Positions 1-6,501 of a stretch of 31,736 nucleotides of DNA are shown here, one piece after another. The DNA is from a virus. Where the stretch lies: positions 1 through 31,736 of the IMG/VR virus record IMGVR_UViG_3300045417_000161; one strand, given 5' to 3'. Within the stretch, counting starts at the first letter, position 1; each line of letters opens with the position of its first letter. The notes beneath the pieces are model-generated. The model did no database searches. It had not been told where the DNA came from and saw only the letters and a list, made by a program, of their open reading frames with translations. The position numbers were made by a program, and so were the translations under genes.

Positions 1-46
1 AGTTAATATGGGACCCAAAAAAATAGATACCCCCCCCTTTCCTTTT

Positions 47-83
47 TCATGGGTCCCCTCCATAGGATTCCCAGCTATAAATA
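47..83 (+). repeat. Late-promoter module, left copy of an inverted pair
   Basis: A C-rich stretch beginning TCATGGGTCCCC and containing TAGGAT(T/C)CCC leads into the late promoter at 76-83. A closely similar stretch occurs in reverse orientation at 1790-1827, again leading into a TATAAATA box. The two copies therefore form imperfect inverted repeats around a 1.7-kb segment. The similarity is read by eye. Its role (recombination site, upstream promoter element or simple duplication) is inference. Confidence 0.6.
76..83 (+). promoter_or_regulatory. T4-type late promoter
   Basis: Exact TATAAATA, the box recognised by the T4 late sigma factor gp55. It lies 6 nt upstream of the ATG at 90. T4 late transcripts start about 6 nt downstream of the box, so the transcript would begin at or next to the start codon, and no ribosome binding site fits in between. 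Confidence 0.8.
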
Positions 84-89
84 GACTGT

Positions 90-413
90 ATGCTATCATT
101 TAAAAAATTCCTATTCGAAAATCAGTATGAAGGTCTTATACCAACCGAAATGGTTCCTGGGGACAATACTTATATTCATCATGGACCACTCATGATTGGT
201 AATCAAAGACATCCTGCCATTGAGGAATTGTATATAAAATATGGTCCAACTGGTGTATATCACTATAGTAGTGGTGATAACATTCACGGCTTTGTATTAG
301 GACAGGAAGCAAAAAACATGCATGCTGCACAGCCAAAAGAAACAGACCCCACTGTTGGGGGTCTGGATCAATTCTCTAGTGCTGAAGAATATTTAGACCG
401 AGAAGGTCTTTAA
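90..413 (+). CDS. Hypothetical protein with capsid-targeting peptide
   Basis: A 107-aa protein of unknown function. The first ten residues, MLSFKKFLFE, match the pattern shared by several proteins in this window and resemble the T4 internal-protein capsid-targeting sequence (MKTYQEFIAE type). That sequence ends in the L/I-x-E motif cut by the prohead protease gp21. The inferred fate is incorporation into the prohead core, trimming after Glu10 and delivery with the DNA. The rest is acidic to neutral with no domain I recognise. The start is fixed by the late promoter 6 nt upstream, and there is no Shine-Dalgarno sequence. The coding call is firm because of the tag and promoter; the function is unknown. 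Confidence 0.8.
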   Translation: MLSFKKFLFENQYEGLIPTEMVPGDNTYIHHGPLMIGNQRHPAIEELYIKYGPTGVYHYSSGDNIHGFVLGQEAKNMHAAQPKETDPTVGGLDQFSSAEEYLDREGL

Positions 414-516
414 ATATTTTAGCTTCTTCTAAGGCAGCTAAAGGAACCTCATTAATTTCATTAAGTTGCTGGTAAGTCCTTGCAACAGATTTTAACCAAT
501 TACTATTGTTAATACT
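376..516 (-). pseudogene. Antisense open stretch without a start codon
   Basis: On the minus strand a frame stays open for about 47 codons and ends at a TAG inside the 3' end of the gene at 90-413. The peptide contains NWLKSVARTYQQLNEI and LAALEEAKIFKDLLG and reads like natural amphipathic protein sequence. No ATG, GTG or TTG lies in frame, and a stop codon sits just upstream. It may be the tail of a decayed gene. It could equally be chance. Confidence 0.3.
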
Positions 517-534
517 CTATGTATTATTAGAGTA
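513..534. other. Inverted repeat in the 414-601 intergenic gap
   Basis: TACTCTA and TAGAGTA form a 7-bp stem with an 8-nt loop, lying between the convergent genes at 90-413 (+) and 602-799 (-). There is no clear U tract, so it is at best a weak terminator. The rest of the gap holds only a small TACAC/GTGTA hairpin near 570 and nothing else I can name. Confidence 0.35.
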
Positions 535-601
535 TAATAGAAAAACAAAATTTCTTGTTGATCGCCTACACAGCGAAGTGTATCGAAGGTCTTGAGTTTT
601 G

Positions 602-799
602 TCAATTAAAATTATATGCAGGAACATTCAGACCCATTTGGTTCAAACGGGACTGTCTCCAGTTTCGAATCCAGATCTCTTTTTCTTCTTCAGTCTGTCC
701 CTGAAGCCCTGCACTAAATGCTTCTTCTTCTTTTTGGATTTTGTTCAAAAAGTCTTGTTTCGAAAATTGTTCTTTCAAAAAATTATGAAAGGAAAGCAT
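602..799 (-). CDS. Small protein with capsid-targeting peptide
   Basis: A 65-aa protein starting MLSFHNFLKE, the ten-residue cargo tag with L-x-E at positions 8-10. After the predicted cut the mature part is about 55 residues, highly charged and probably helical (a Glu/Lys/Gln-rich middle). No family is recognised. A plus-strand frame over the same bases (599-811) is a low-complexity Phe-rich shadow. Unlike its neighbours it has no TATAAATA box directly upstream. It may be read through from the endonuclease VII-like gene at 846-1265, on the same strand 46 bp upstream. Confidence 0.65.
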   Translation of the reverse strand: MLSFHNFLKEQFSKQDFLNKIQKEEEAFSAGLQGQTEEEKEIWIRNWRQSRLNQMGLNVPAYNFN

Positions 800-845
800 T
801 TGTTTTATTGATTCTTAAATTTTATTAAAGTAAAGTTTTTGTTAT

Positions 846-1265
846 TTAAATACTACGATCTTTTAAATATTTGATTGCTTTTTCTAATGATTCTATATTA
901 TCTTTAAAATGACCAAGACCTCTATTGCAATGATTACATAACATATCTCTAAATTTTCCAGTTTCGTGATTATGATCCATTACTAAAGAGTATATTACAC
1001 CTATATGTTTATTATTTCTTGATCCAGAATATTCGTTTCCACCACAAATATCACATTTATCTTGTTTTTTTAATTTTTTAACTTCATCATCTGTAAGTTG
1101 GCCTCTAAATTTTCCTCTATTTATTTCACTTCTATAAGAAGCTCTACACTGTCTGCACCAACTATCCAGTCCATCTAATTTTTTATTGTGAGGTGGGAAA
1201 CTAACTTTATCTTTTGATTTTTCCTGTTTGCATTTCGTACAAATTTTTGTTTCGATAAATTTCAT
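846..1265 (-). CDS. HNH endonuclease, recombination endonuclease VII family
   Basis: 139 aa. N-terminal Cys pairs C9/C12 and C37/C40 form a likely zinc ribbon. A second set, C71/C74 and C110/C113, surrounds the DHNH motif (97-100), followed by TGKFRDMLCNHCN and GLG. This is the beta-beta-alpha-metal layout of T4 gp49-type endonuclease VII. gp49 itself resolves branched DNA during packaging, but many phage members of the family are free-standing homing-type nucleases. It has no capsid-targeting tag. A CATAAATA box lies 18 nt upstream, and the start codon directly follows AAAAGGG. The family call is firm. Whether it is the resolvase or a homing-type nuclease is open; its place among late cargo genes does not settle this. 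Confidence 0.85.
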   Translation of the reverse strand: MKFIETKICTKCKQEKSKDKVSFPPHNKKLDGLDSWCRQCRASYRSEINRGKFRGQLTDDEVKKLKKQDKCDICGGNEYSGSRNNKHIGVIYSLVMDHNHETGKFRDMLCNHCNRGLGHFKDNIESLEKAIKYLKDRSI

Positions 1266-1283
1266 CCCTTTTCATTACAAAAG

Positions 1284-1291
1284 TATTTATG
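1284..1291 (-). promoter_or_regulatory. Late-promoter-like box (CATAAATA)
   Basis: One mismatch to TATAAATA, 18 nt before the ATG of the endonuclease VII-like gene. Here the spacing would leave a leader of about 12 nt, unlike the other late genes. Confidence 0.45.
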
Positions 1292-1295
1292 AAAT

Positions 1296-1601
1296 TTAAC
1301 AGTTCCATTTTCTTAAACTCTTATTTACTCTGCTGTTTGGATCATTAGCTGTTTTTTTACTTGTTAATTTCTTTTTTAATCCGCGCATACGGCTACAGAA
1401 AGACTTTCTGCGCTTATCATCCTTAGAACCCTTTTTAATCTTGGATGGATCTTTTGTTACAGCAGTCTGTAGCTTCGAACCAGGATTCTCTCTACGGTAT
1501 GATTCAACACCCTTTTTGTTTAAACCACCTTCAGGATTTTTTCCCTCTTTGCGTTGCCATGCTGGAGATTTTTCAGTTAGGTATTGTTTGAAAGAAAGCA
1601 T
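1296..1601 (-). CDS. DUF6321-like basic protein with capsid-targeting peptide
   Basis: 101 aa from the ATG at 1601. The start is chosen because a TATAAATA box lies 5 nt upstream and because the protein then begins with the cargo tag MLSFKQYLTE. The upstream TTG at 1646 would place the promoter inside the gene. The mature part (KSPAWQRKEGKNPEGGLN, then FCSRMRGLKKKLTSKKTAN and a WNC C-terminus) matches what I recall of the DUF6321 family found in T4-like phages. It is very Lys/Arg-rich with two Cys, which suggests nucleic-acid binding (inference). It would be packaged with the DNA. Confidence 0.8.
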   Translation of the reverse strand: MLSFKQYLTEKSPAWQRKEGKNPEGGLNKKGVESYRRENPGSKLQTAVTKDPSKIKKGSKDDKRRKSFCSRMRGLKKKLTSKKTANDPNSRVNKSLRKWNC

Positions 1602-1606
1602 GTAGA

Positions 1607-1614
1607 TATTTATA
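1607..1614 (-). promoter_or_regulatory. T4-type late promoter
   Basis: Exact TATAAATA on the minus strand, 5 nt before the ATG at 1601. Standard late initiation would place +1 on the A of that ATG. Confidence 0.8.
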
Positions 1615-1673
1615 CTTTCTAGAAAACTTTTCAAATTTAATTCCAAAGATTGTTGGGAGATCCTTGAATAGCA

Positions 1674-1781
1674 CTAATCATATTTCCGATCCAAATGACT
1701 TAAAGACATATCACCACCCATCTCCATGGGTAGATCAATCATCATTGGTGATTCTAATATAAAGCTTCTAAAGGATTTCAT
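1674..1781 (-). pseudogene. Truncated duplicate of the acetyltransferase-like gene 5' end
   Basis: A 35-codon frame starting MKSFRSFILE, the same tag as the gene at 1860-2549. It continues with MEMGGDMSLSHL, then diverges at residue 31 and stops. At DNA level 1691-1781 matches 2459-2549 with about five substitutions and no gap. An intact TATAAATA (1790-1797) sits 8 nt upstream with AAAAAGGA in between. It could be a remnant of a longer paralogue, or a live micro-gene making little more than the tag. Confidence 0.65.
1691..1781. repeat. Direct repeat, copy 1 (tag cassette)
   Basis: 91-bp near-identical direct repeat of 2459-2549, offset exactly 768 bp, with about five mismatches and no gap. 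It covers the capsid-targeting codons and the next 20 residues. Recombination between copies would delete the body of the acetyltransferase-like gene. Confidence 0.85.
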
Positions 1782-1789
1782 TCCTTTTT

Positions 1790-1797
1790 TATTTATA
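1790..1797 (-). promoter_or_regulatory. T4-type late promoter
   Basis: Exact TATAAATA on the minus strand, 8 nt before the ATG of the truncated gene copy. Confidence 0.75.
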
Positions 1798-1827
1798 GCC
1801 GGGGGATCCTAAATGGGGGACCCATGA
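1790..1827 (-). repeat. Late-promoter module, right copy of an inverted pair
   Basis: On the minus strand this reads TCATGGGTCCCCC, then TAGGATCCCCC, then GGC and TATAAATA, matching 47-83 on the plus strand at most positions. Confidence 0.6.
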
Positions 1828-1859
1828 AATTATTTAGGGGGATCCTGTAGGGGGATCCA
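1801..1859. repeat. GGGGGATCC short repeats
   Basis: Three copies of GGGGGATCC and one GGGGGACCC lie in the gap between the acetyltransferase-like gene and the late promoter at 1790-1797. The GC-rich run is striking in an AT-rich genome. No hairpin with a U tract is evident. It may be an upstream element or left over from the duplication. Confidence 0.6.
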
Positions 1860-2549
1860 TCATTTTCCTCTGATGGAAAATCTTATTTTTTCTGCTGGCA
1901 AATATTCTCCACTTGGTAATCTAGCTCCAATCCAATATCTTGGATCTAATTTACCAGATTTTCTATCTTCTTCAGTTTTTGGTATTCCTCTACCAACAAA
2001 ATTATTAGATGGGTGTAGTATAGGATGAACTCTAAAATCTATGGCATCAGCATCAGAAGTTTTTGCTATACCAGACCAAGCTTTTTTAGCACCTTCGGAT
2101 TGTGCAGTATCCGAATACAAAACGTGTGGAGTTCTTGTAACAAAATGTTTTAACGCTCTTGCGTATAAATCTTGGCCTCTATGAGCTGGGTCGATTACTG
2201 CTGTGCTTATACCAATATGTTCTACCTTTTTTCCTTCATCATTTGTCTCTACGTTTATTCTTTCTCCTTTAACAGAACCAACAACATTACCATCCTTTGC
2301 TAAGAAAAAATAATGATTTGTTACAGGATCTCCAAATATTGGTCTATCCTGAATAGTTGCATGGTGAAAAGTATATTCGCCAATTTTACCTTTTGATTTT
2401 GGTTTTAATAATCTCGGAACTTGACCACCCATATGAACAAGATCTTTCAAAGATTTTCCCAAATGACTTAAAGACATATCACCACCCATCTCCATGGGTA
2501 AATAAATCATACTTGGTGATTCTAATATAAAGCTTCTAAAGGACTTCAT
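1860..2549 (-). CDS. GNAT-like acetyltransferase with capsid-targeting peptide
   Basis: 229 aa. Residues 1-10 (MKSFRSFILE) form the cargo tag. The region around residues 115-138, with VIDPAHRGQDLYARAL, resembles GNAT motif A, where acetyl-CoA is bound by an R/Q-x-x-G-x-A/G-type loop. The preceding strands (HYFFLAKDGNVVGSVKG) fit the usual GNAT sheet. GNAT enzymes move an acetyl group to amines on proteins, nucleotides or small molecules; the substrate here is unknown. A packaged acetyltransferase could act on a host target at the moment of injection (inference). The start lies 7 nt from an AATAAATA box, with AAAAGGA in the gap. Its 5' end is duplicated at 1674-1781. Confidence 0.65.
   Translation of the reverse strand: MKSFRSFILESPSMIYLPMEMGGDMSLSHLGKSLKDLVHMGGQVPRLLKPKSKGKIGEYTFHHATIQDRPIFGDPVTNHYFFLAKDGNVVGSVKGERINVETNDEGKKVEHIGISTAVIDPAHRGQDLYARALKHFVTRTPHVLYSDTAQSEGAKKAWSGIAKTSDADAIDFRVHPILHPSNNFVGRGIPKTEEDRKSGKLDPRYWIGARLPSGEYLPAEKIRFSIRGK
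2459..2549. repeat. Direct repeat, copy 2 (tag cassette)
   Basis: The matching copy of 1691-1781 at the 5' end of the intact acetyltransferase-like gene. Confidence 0.85.
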
Positions 2550-2556
2550 TCCTTTT

Positions 2557-2564
2557 TATTTATT
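2557..2564 (-). promoter_or_regulatory. Late-promoter-like box (AATAAATA)
   Basis: One mismatch to the late consensus, on the minus strand and 7 nt before the ATG at 2549. It abuts the plus-strand box at 2564-2571, so the two divergent genes are served from a 15-bp region. Confidence 0.55.
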
Positions 2565-2571
2565 ATAAATA
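2564..2571 (+). promoter_or_regulatory. T4-type late promoter
   Basis: Exact TATAAATA, 6 nt before the ATG at 2578, the same spacing as at 76-83 and 7880-7887. Confidence 0.8.
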
Positions 2572-2577
2572 CTGAGT

Positions 2578-3801
2578 ATGTTAAGTACTAAAGCTATTTT
2601 TATTCGATCTCTTTTAGAAGGATGGGATGGTAAAGTTTATACTCCAAACACTGATCCTGTTTCTTATTTTAAATTAAATGCAGCTATGAGAGAAGCTTCG
2701 GCTGAACTTCTTGATCCAGAAAAATCAAAAGCTGGTAGAGAACTATTTCAACAAATGTTCAGAAATAAAAGAACAATTGATGGAAGAATAATTAAGACTG
2801 GTAGAGTATTTTTAACTGATCAAGCAGCAAATCCAAAACTTGAAAAAAGCGGAATTAAATTTGGTAACTTTCATACAAAAGGTTTGACTCTTCTTCCTGC
2901 TAAAAAGTCTGGAAGAATCAATATGTGTCCTTGTGCTACTGTTGAATGTGAAGCTGCTTGCCTCAATATGAAGGGTCGAGGAGCAATGTCACAAGGAGCA
3001 AGAGGATATAGGGCAAATATTCTTTTGGATCAAACTAAAGAATTCATGCATGGTCTTGATGGAGCAATTGAACATCATGCAACTACTGCAACTCAAGCTG
3101 GCAAGCAACCAGTCATGCGTTTGAATGTAGTTTCTGATTTGGTCTGGGAACAAAATGCTCCTCATCTATTTGAGAAACACAAAGGAGTAAGATTCTACGA
3201 CTATACAAAAATTGCAAATAGAATGTTAAATCCAGATAAGACTCTGAAGAAACTTCCAGACAATTATCATTTAACGTTATCAAGTACAGGTATTGTCGGA
3301 GACAGTGAAAACTGGGAAGATGTACAACACGTTCTTCGTCAGGGAGGAAGCAGTGCAATGGTTTTTAGAACTCTTGCAGGAAGAGGAACACCAGGAAGAA
3401 GAAACTATAGAGCACCAGCACAATTACCAAAATATTTAAAGTGGACTCATGAAGGTGTACCACATGTTGCCATTATTGTAGATGGTGACGAACATGACTT
3501 GAGATTTAAAGACCAAGAAATTGCAAAACAGTCTGGAGCTTATGAACAGGCTCAAAAAGATCATCCAGGAGCAGTTATTGTTAAAGGAATTGTTGCCGGA
3601 TTGAGACTTAAGGGCGGAAAGAAAGATCTTGAAGAAGCAGGAGAATTTCCTGTTGATATGGGCAATGGTCATACAATTAATGTTGATGCAGTAAAAGCAG
3701 CAGAAAAGCAAAACAAAACAACAGTTCCTCTAACAATCGGTGGTCAGAAACTAAAAGAAATTTTTTTAAACTATGCTAGAGAAATGTTTTTAAGAGGTTA
3801 A
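2578..3801 (+). CDS. Cys-motif protein, GP88/DUF7227-like, possible cargo
   Basis: 407 aa. A compact Cys cluster C117-P-C119-A-x3-C124-x3-C128 is followed by L-N-M-K-G-R-G. After it come strand-like segments (RLNVVSDLVW, GVRFYDYTK, YHLTLSS, AMVFR) and VAIIVDGDEHDLRFKD, then VKGIVAGLRLKG. This layout recalls the phage GP88 (gene product 88)/DUF7227 family, which has a barrel-like fold and a metal or Fe-S type Cys cluster; its biochemical role is not known to me. The N-terminus, MLSTKAIFIRSLLEG, is a longer variant of the cargo tag ending in L-L-E. It is leaderless or nearly so from the promoter at 2564-2571. The gene at 3803 follows after 1 nt. Confidence 0.6.
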   Translation: MLSTKAIFIRSLLEGWDGKVYTPNTDPVSYFKLNAAMREASAELLDPEKSKAGRELFQQMFRNKRTIDGRIIKTGRVFLTDQAANPKLEKSGIKFGNFHTKGLTLLPAKKSGRINMCPCATVECEAACLNMKGRGAMSQGARGYRANILLDQTKEFMHGLDGAIEHHATTATQAGKQPVMRLNVVSDLVWEQNAPHLFEKHKGVRFYDYTKIANRMLNPDKTLKKLPDNYHLTLSSTGIVGDSENWEDVQHVLRQGGSSAMVFRTLAGRGTPGRRNYRAPAQLPKYLKWTHEGVPHVAIIVDGDEHDLRFKDQEIAKQSGAYEQAQKDHPGAVIVKGIVAGLRLKGGKKDLEEAGEFPVDMGNGHTINVDAVKAAEKQNKTTVPLTIGGQKLKEIFLNYAREMFLRG

Positions 3802-3802
3802 T

Positions 3803-4249
3803 ATGAATTCACCAAATAAATTTGGCCATGTAACAACTACGGGAATTCTTACTCCAGAAGCAAAGAAGATGATGGAGAAACAAGGATTTCAATTTGTCGC
3901 GTCAGAAAAATCAGAAGCTGGTGTAATGATTCACCACTTTATGACACCAAAAGTAATATCAATGGCAAAGCAAGAAATACTTCAAGGTGGATTTGGAGAT
4001 TCATGTGGAACCATGGGAAGAATGACTGATATTGAAAATCCAACAAGTAGCACAGATGTTGTTGGAAAAATTAAAAATGTTTTGCAACAAATGGCAACAA
4101 AAGAAAGTCAGAAAGAAAGATTCAAGAAGACATTCTCTCTAAGACCAAATATGTTTTCTGGTACAGCCAGAGACTTCATGCAGTTTGGTATTGATCCGCA
4201 GACTCCTGGTGCAGTCAGTGCAAGATTCAAAGAGATCGAAGAAGATTAA
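3803..4249 (+). CDS. Hypothetical protein coupled to the GP88-like gene
   Basis: 148 aa, unknown function. It follows the GP88-like gene directly, with AAGAGG about 6 nt before its ATG, so translation is probably coupled and the two may work together. It has no cargo tag. It is rich in Met, Lys and Gln, with a conserved-looking centre (GGFGDSCGTMGRMTD). Its TAA overlaps the TAA of the minus-strand gene at 4246 within the sequence TTAA, with no terminator between them. Confidence 0.75.
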   Translation: MNSPNKFGHVTTTGILTPEAKKMMEKQGFQFVASEKSEAGVMIHHFMTPKVISMAKQEILQGGFGDSCGTMGRMTDIENPTSSTDVVGKIKNVLQQMATKESQKERFKKTFSLRPNMFSGTARDFMQFGIDPQTPGAVSARFKEIEED

Positions 4250-6483
4250 GGATTGTATCCCGCAACAGCATATTGCGGAACTCCTTGAGTAAATCTTCTT
4301 ATCCAAACTCCTCTTCTAATTCCTTCATCTGAAGTTGAATTTATTGTTATAGTTTCTGGTAAATCAGAATCGTTATTTTGTCTAAAAAGAGTACAAATAT
4401 TATTTACAAAATGTTTTGGAGCAACGGATATTCTCCAAATATATTCATTAGGATTATTTAATAATCTTCCACCACTTATTAACACATTTTCAAAAGCTTC
4501 ATAAAGTAATACTCTATCCACTAAACTATCAACAGAACCAGTAGAATTTGAACATGGTTGTGCTCTTGAATTTCCACTTATATGTCTCCATTCATCTAAA
4601 ATATTATGAATTCTGCTGACTTGAATCGGTTCGTATGTTGGAGAAAATATTTGGAAAATTCTTGCTCCATGAACAAGTATATGTCTTAATAATTCATTAT
4701 AATAACCCACATCTCCTGCTCCCCATCTTGAATCAATATAAGAAGAATATGCTATCCAAGGAGCAAATTTTTCCCAATGTGTAGGATCACTTCTTAAATG
4801 ATGTCTTGTCATTTTAATTAAATTAACTAATTGTTTAAAATTATATTCTTTTTCCCATTCTGTCACTAGATTTTCGTCCCTTACGCCGTTTATATAAGGA
4901 TACACTTCTGGATATCTAACTAGTTCTTCTTCTCCAGCAGGACCTTTATAATCATCAACTAAATACCCACAAAAGTTATAGTTTTCAGTATCGTCTTGTG
5001 GATTTAAAACGTATCCACTTCTAATAGAATTTGTATTGACCCATTGATTCTCGTAAAGAATACCAGTTGGTAAATTATAACTAGGATAAACAATATTATA
5101 ATAACCAGCAAAATATTTACTCATTCCACTAAAAGAATTTAAAAGCGGTTTTTGATAATGCACTTCTAAATTACTTCCTTGATAAAATCTTGCTTCTATT
5201 TCATTAACAGGATCGACATTATACTCCATGTGTATAACATGCTCAAACCCACTTACTCCTTGTGGAACATCTCTAAATTTTTTCAAATAAACATTATAGT
5301 GCCATGAGTCAGCAGTTGCTCTCCATGCAGGAGCAACATGAAAATATAAATTATATCCTTCTGGATGCGTCAATCCACCAATTGTTTTTCCATCAGGTTC
5401 GCATCCATCATCACATCCATATGCTTGCCAATATGTTGATGTTGAAATATAATTAGTAATACCAGTAACACCAAGAAAAGGAGCTAAAATTGCTGTGATT
5501 CCTCTTGCATCAGCAGTATATCCTGGTGTTTGTGTTCTAATAGCCTGATAATTCTCCATGAATTCTTCGGCAAAAGTTTTATTTGTTGTAGGATTTACAT
5601 ATAAATCAAAACTATCGTCAGCAACAATTGCAGATATTCTTCTTGCATCTGCTTGAGCATTTGCTTGAGGAGTTGCGGGAACTCCAGCATAATCAAAAGA
5701 ATTTCTTCCATCAATCCAATAATTATCTTGTGCTTCTTGATCATTCATTATATAATCAAAAGTAAAACCAGCAGTTCTGCATTTAATTAAAAAAGCTTCA
5801 AAAGACGCAGCGCAATCATCTGAATTTTGATCTAACCAGCATGTCAATACTCTTTGATTTAAGTATGTTGTTCCATCTGGAACTTTATAATATGCATGAT
5901 GACGATTTGTGTAACATCCAACATCTGGCAACCAATACCAAGCTTTCATAGCTCTTCTACCAGCAGGAATAAGATTAAATTTATATTTAAATTCGTCTAT
6001 GTAATCTGGTGGTATACTATTAGCCGTTATATCTTCTGGTGGTCTATATCCATTATAATCATTTCCTTGTATATCTACTGATGAAACTACGGAATGGTAA
6101 CTATAAGATGGATTTCCAAATTTTTTTGTAACATCAGAGGGATACTCGAACATTTCTATCCAAGTAGTAGACCAAACTTCATAATCTAAAGCAGATGTAA
6201 TTGAAGCTGGCATACCAGTATAGTCCGCAACGCCAACAATTGCACTTGCTACAGATGCTGATCTTTTTTTACCTCCACCGGAATCGTCAGCAGCATCCCC
6301 AACACCTTCTTGCTCACTTAATACCGCATCTTGCAACATGGCTTCATTTAGAATCCTACCGTTGCTTTTCCATTTTTTTATGGTAGGATCATAGGTATAC
6401 TTTGTGCCAAGATAATCGACATATTCCATTATGCCGTTTTCGTTCTTTTTAAGATTACCGAAACCACGCAGAAAGTTGTTCAT
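4246..6483 (-). CDS. Large virion-type protein of unknown function
   Basis: 745 aa. Rich in Tyr, Trp, Asn and Asp with scattered Cys, a composition typical of extracellular or virion surface proteins. There is no signal peptide or repeat. The N-terminus (MNNFLRGFGN) is followed by a Gly/Ser/acidic linker near residues 55-75, then a long globular region. No known domain is recognised. It is divergent from the transglycosylase-like gene and shares with it a palindromic AATATATATT, 6 nt from each start codon. It could be a tail, fibre or capsid-decoration protein; late expression and neighbours support virion location only in general terms. Confidence 0.7.
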   Translation of the reverse strand: MNNFLRGFGNLKKNENGIMEYVDYLGTKYTYDPTIKKWKSNGRILNEAMLQDAVLSEQEGVGDAADDSGGGKKRSASVASAIVGVADYTGMPASITSALDYEVWSTTWIEMFEYPSDVTKKFGNPSYSYHSVVSSVDIQGNDYNGYRPPEDITANSIPPDYIDEFKYKFNLIPAGRRAMKAWYWLPDVGCYTNRHHAYYKVPDGTTYLNQRVLTCWLDQNSDDCAASFEAFLIKCRTAGFTFDYIMNDQEAQDNYWIDGRNSFDYAGVPATPQANAQADARRISAIVADDSFDLYVNPTTNKTFAEEFMENYQAIRTQTPGYTADARGITAILAPFLGVTGITNYISTSTYWQAYGCDDGCEPDGKTIGGLTHPEGYNLYFHVAPAWRATADSWHYNVYLKKFRDVPQGVSGFEHVIHMEYNVDPVNEIEARFYQGSNLEVHYQKPLLNSFSGMSKYFAGYYNIVYPSYNLPTGILYENQWVNTNSIRSGYVLNPQDDTENYNFCGYLVDDYKGPAGEEELVRYPEVYPYINGVRDENLVTEWEKEYNFKQLVNLIKMTRHHLRSDPTHWEKFAPWIAYSSYIDSRWGAGDVGYYNELLRHILVHGARIFQIFSPTYEPIQVSRIHNILDEWRHISGNSRAQPCSNSTGSVDSLVDRVLLYEAFENVLISGGRLLNNPNEYIWRISVAPKHFVNNICTLFRQNNDSDLPETITINSTSDEGIRRGVWIRRFTQGVPQYAVAGYNP

Positions 6484-6487
6484 ATAG

Positions 6488-6497
6488 AATATATATT
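6488..6497. promoter_or_regulatory. Possible bidirectional late promoter (AATATATATT)
   Basis: A perfect 10-bp palindrome between divergent genes. Read either way it gives AATATATA followed by exactly 6 nt and an ATG (6502 on plus, 6483 on minus). That is the spacing of the exact TATAAATA boxes elsewhere, although the box has two mismatches to the consensus. Confidence 0.45.
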
Positions 6498-6501
6498 GAG
6501 T

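Noticed and set aside
550-600. CGCCTACACAGCGAAGTGTA region as a transferred element or RNA
   Set aside because: Only a 5-bp hairpin is visible; no ends, target duplication or coding signal.
599-811. Plus-strand open frame of 70 codons
   Set aside because: Low-complexity Phe/Leu-rich translation, antisense to the tagged 65-aa gene, with no promoter or ribosome site.
1602-1646. TTG start giving a 15-residue N-terminal extension of the DUF6321-like protein
   Set aside because: It would put the TATAAATA box inside the gene and bury the targeting peptide; the ATG at 1601 fits both signals. The extension does contain a tag-like LKSFLES, probably by chance.
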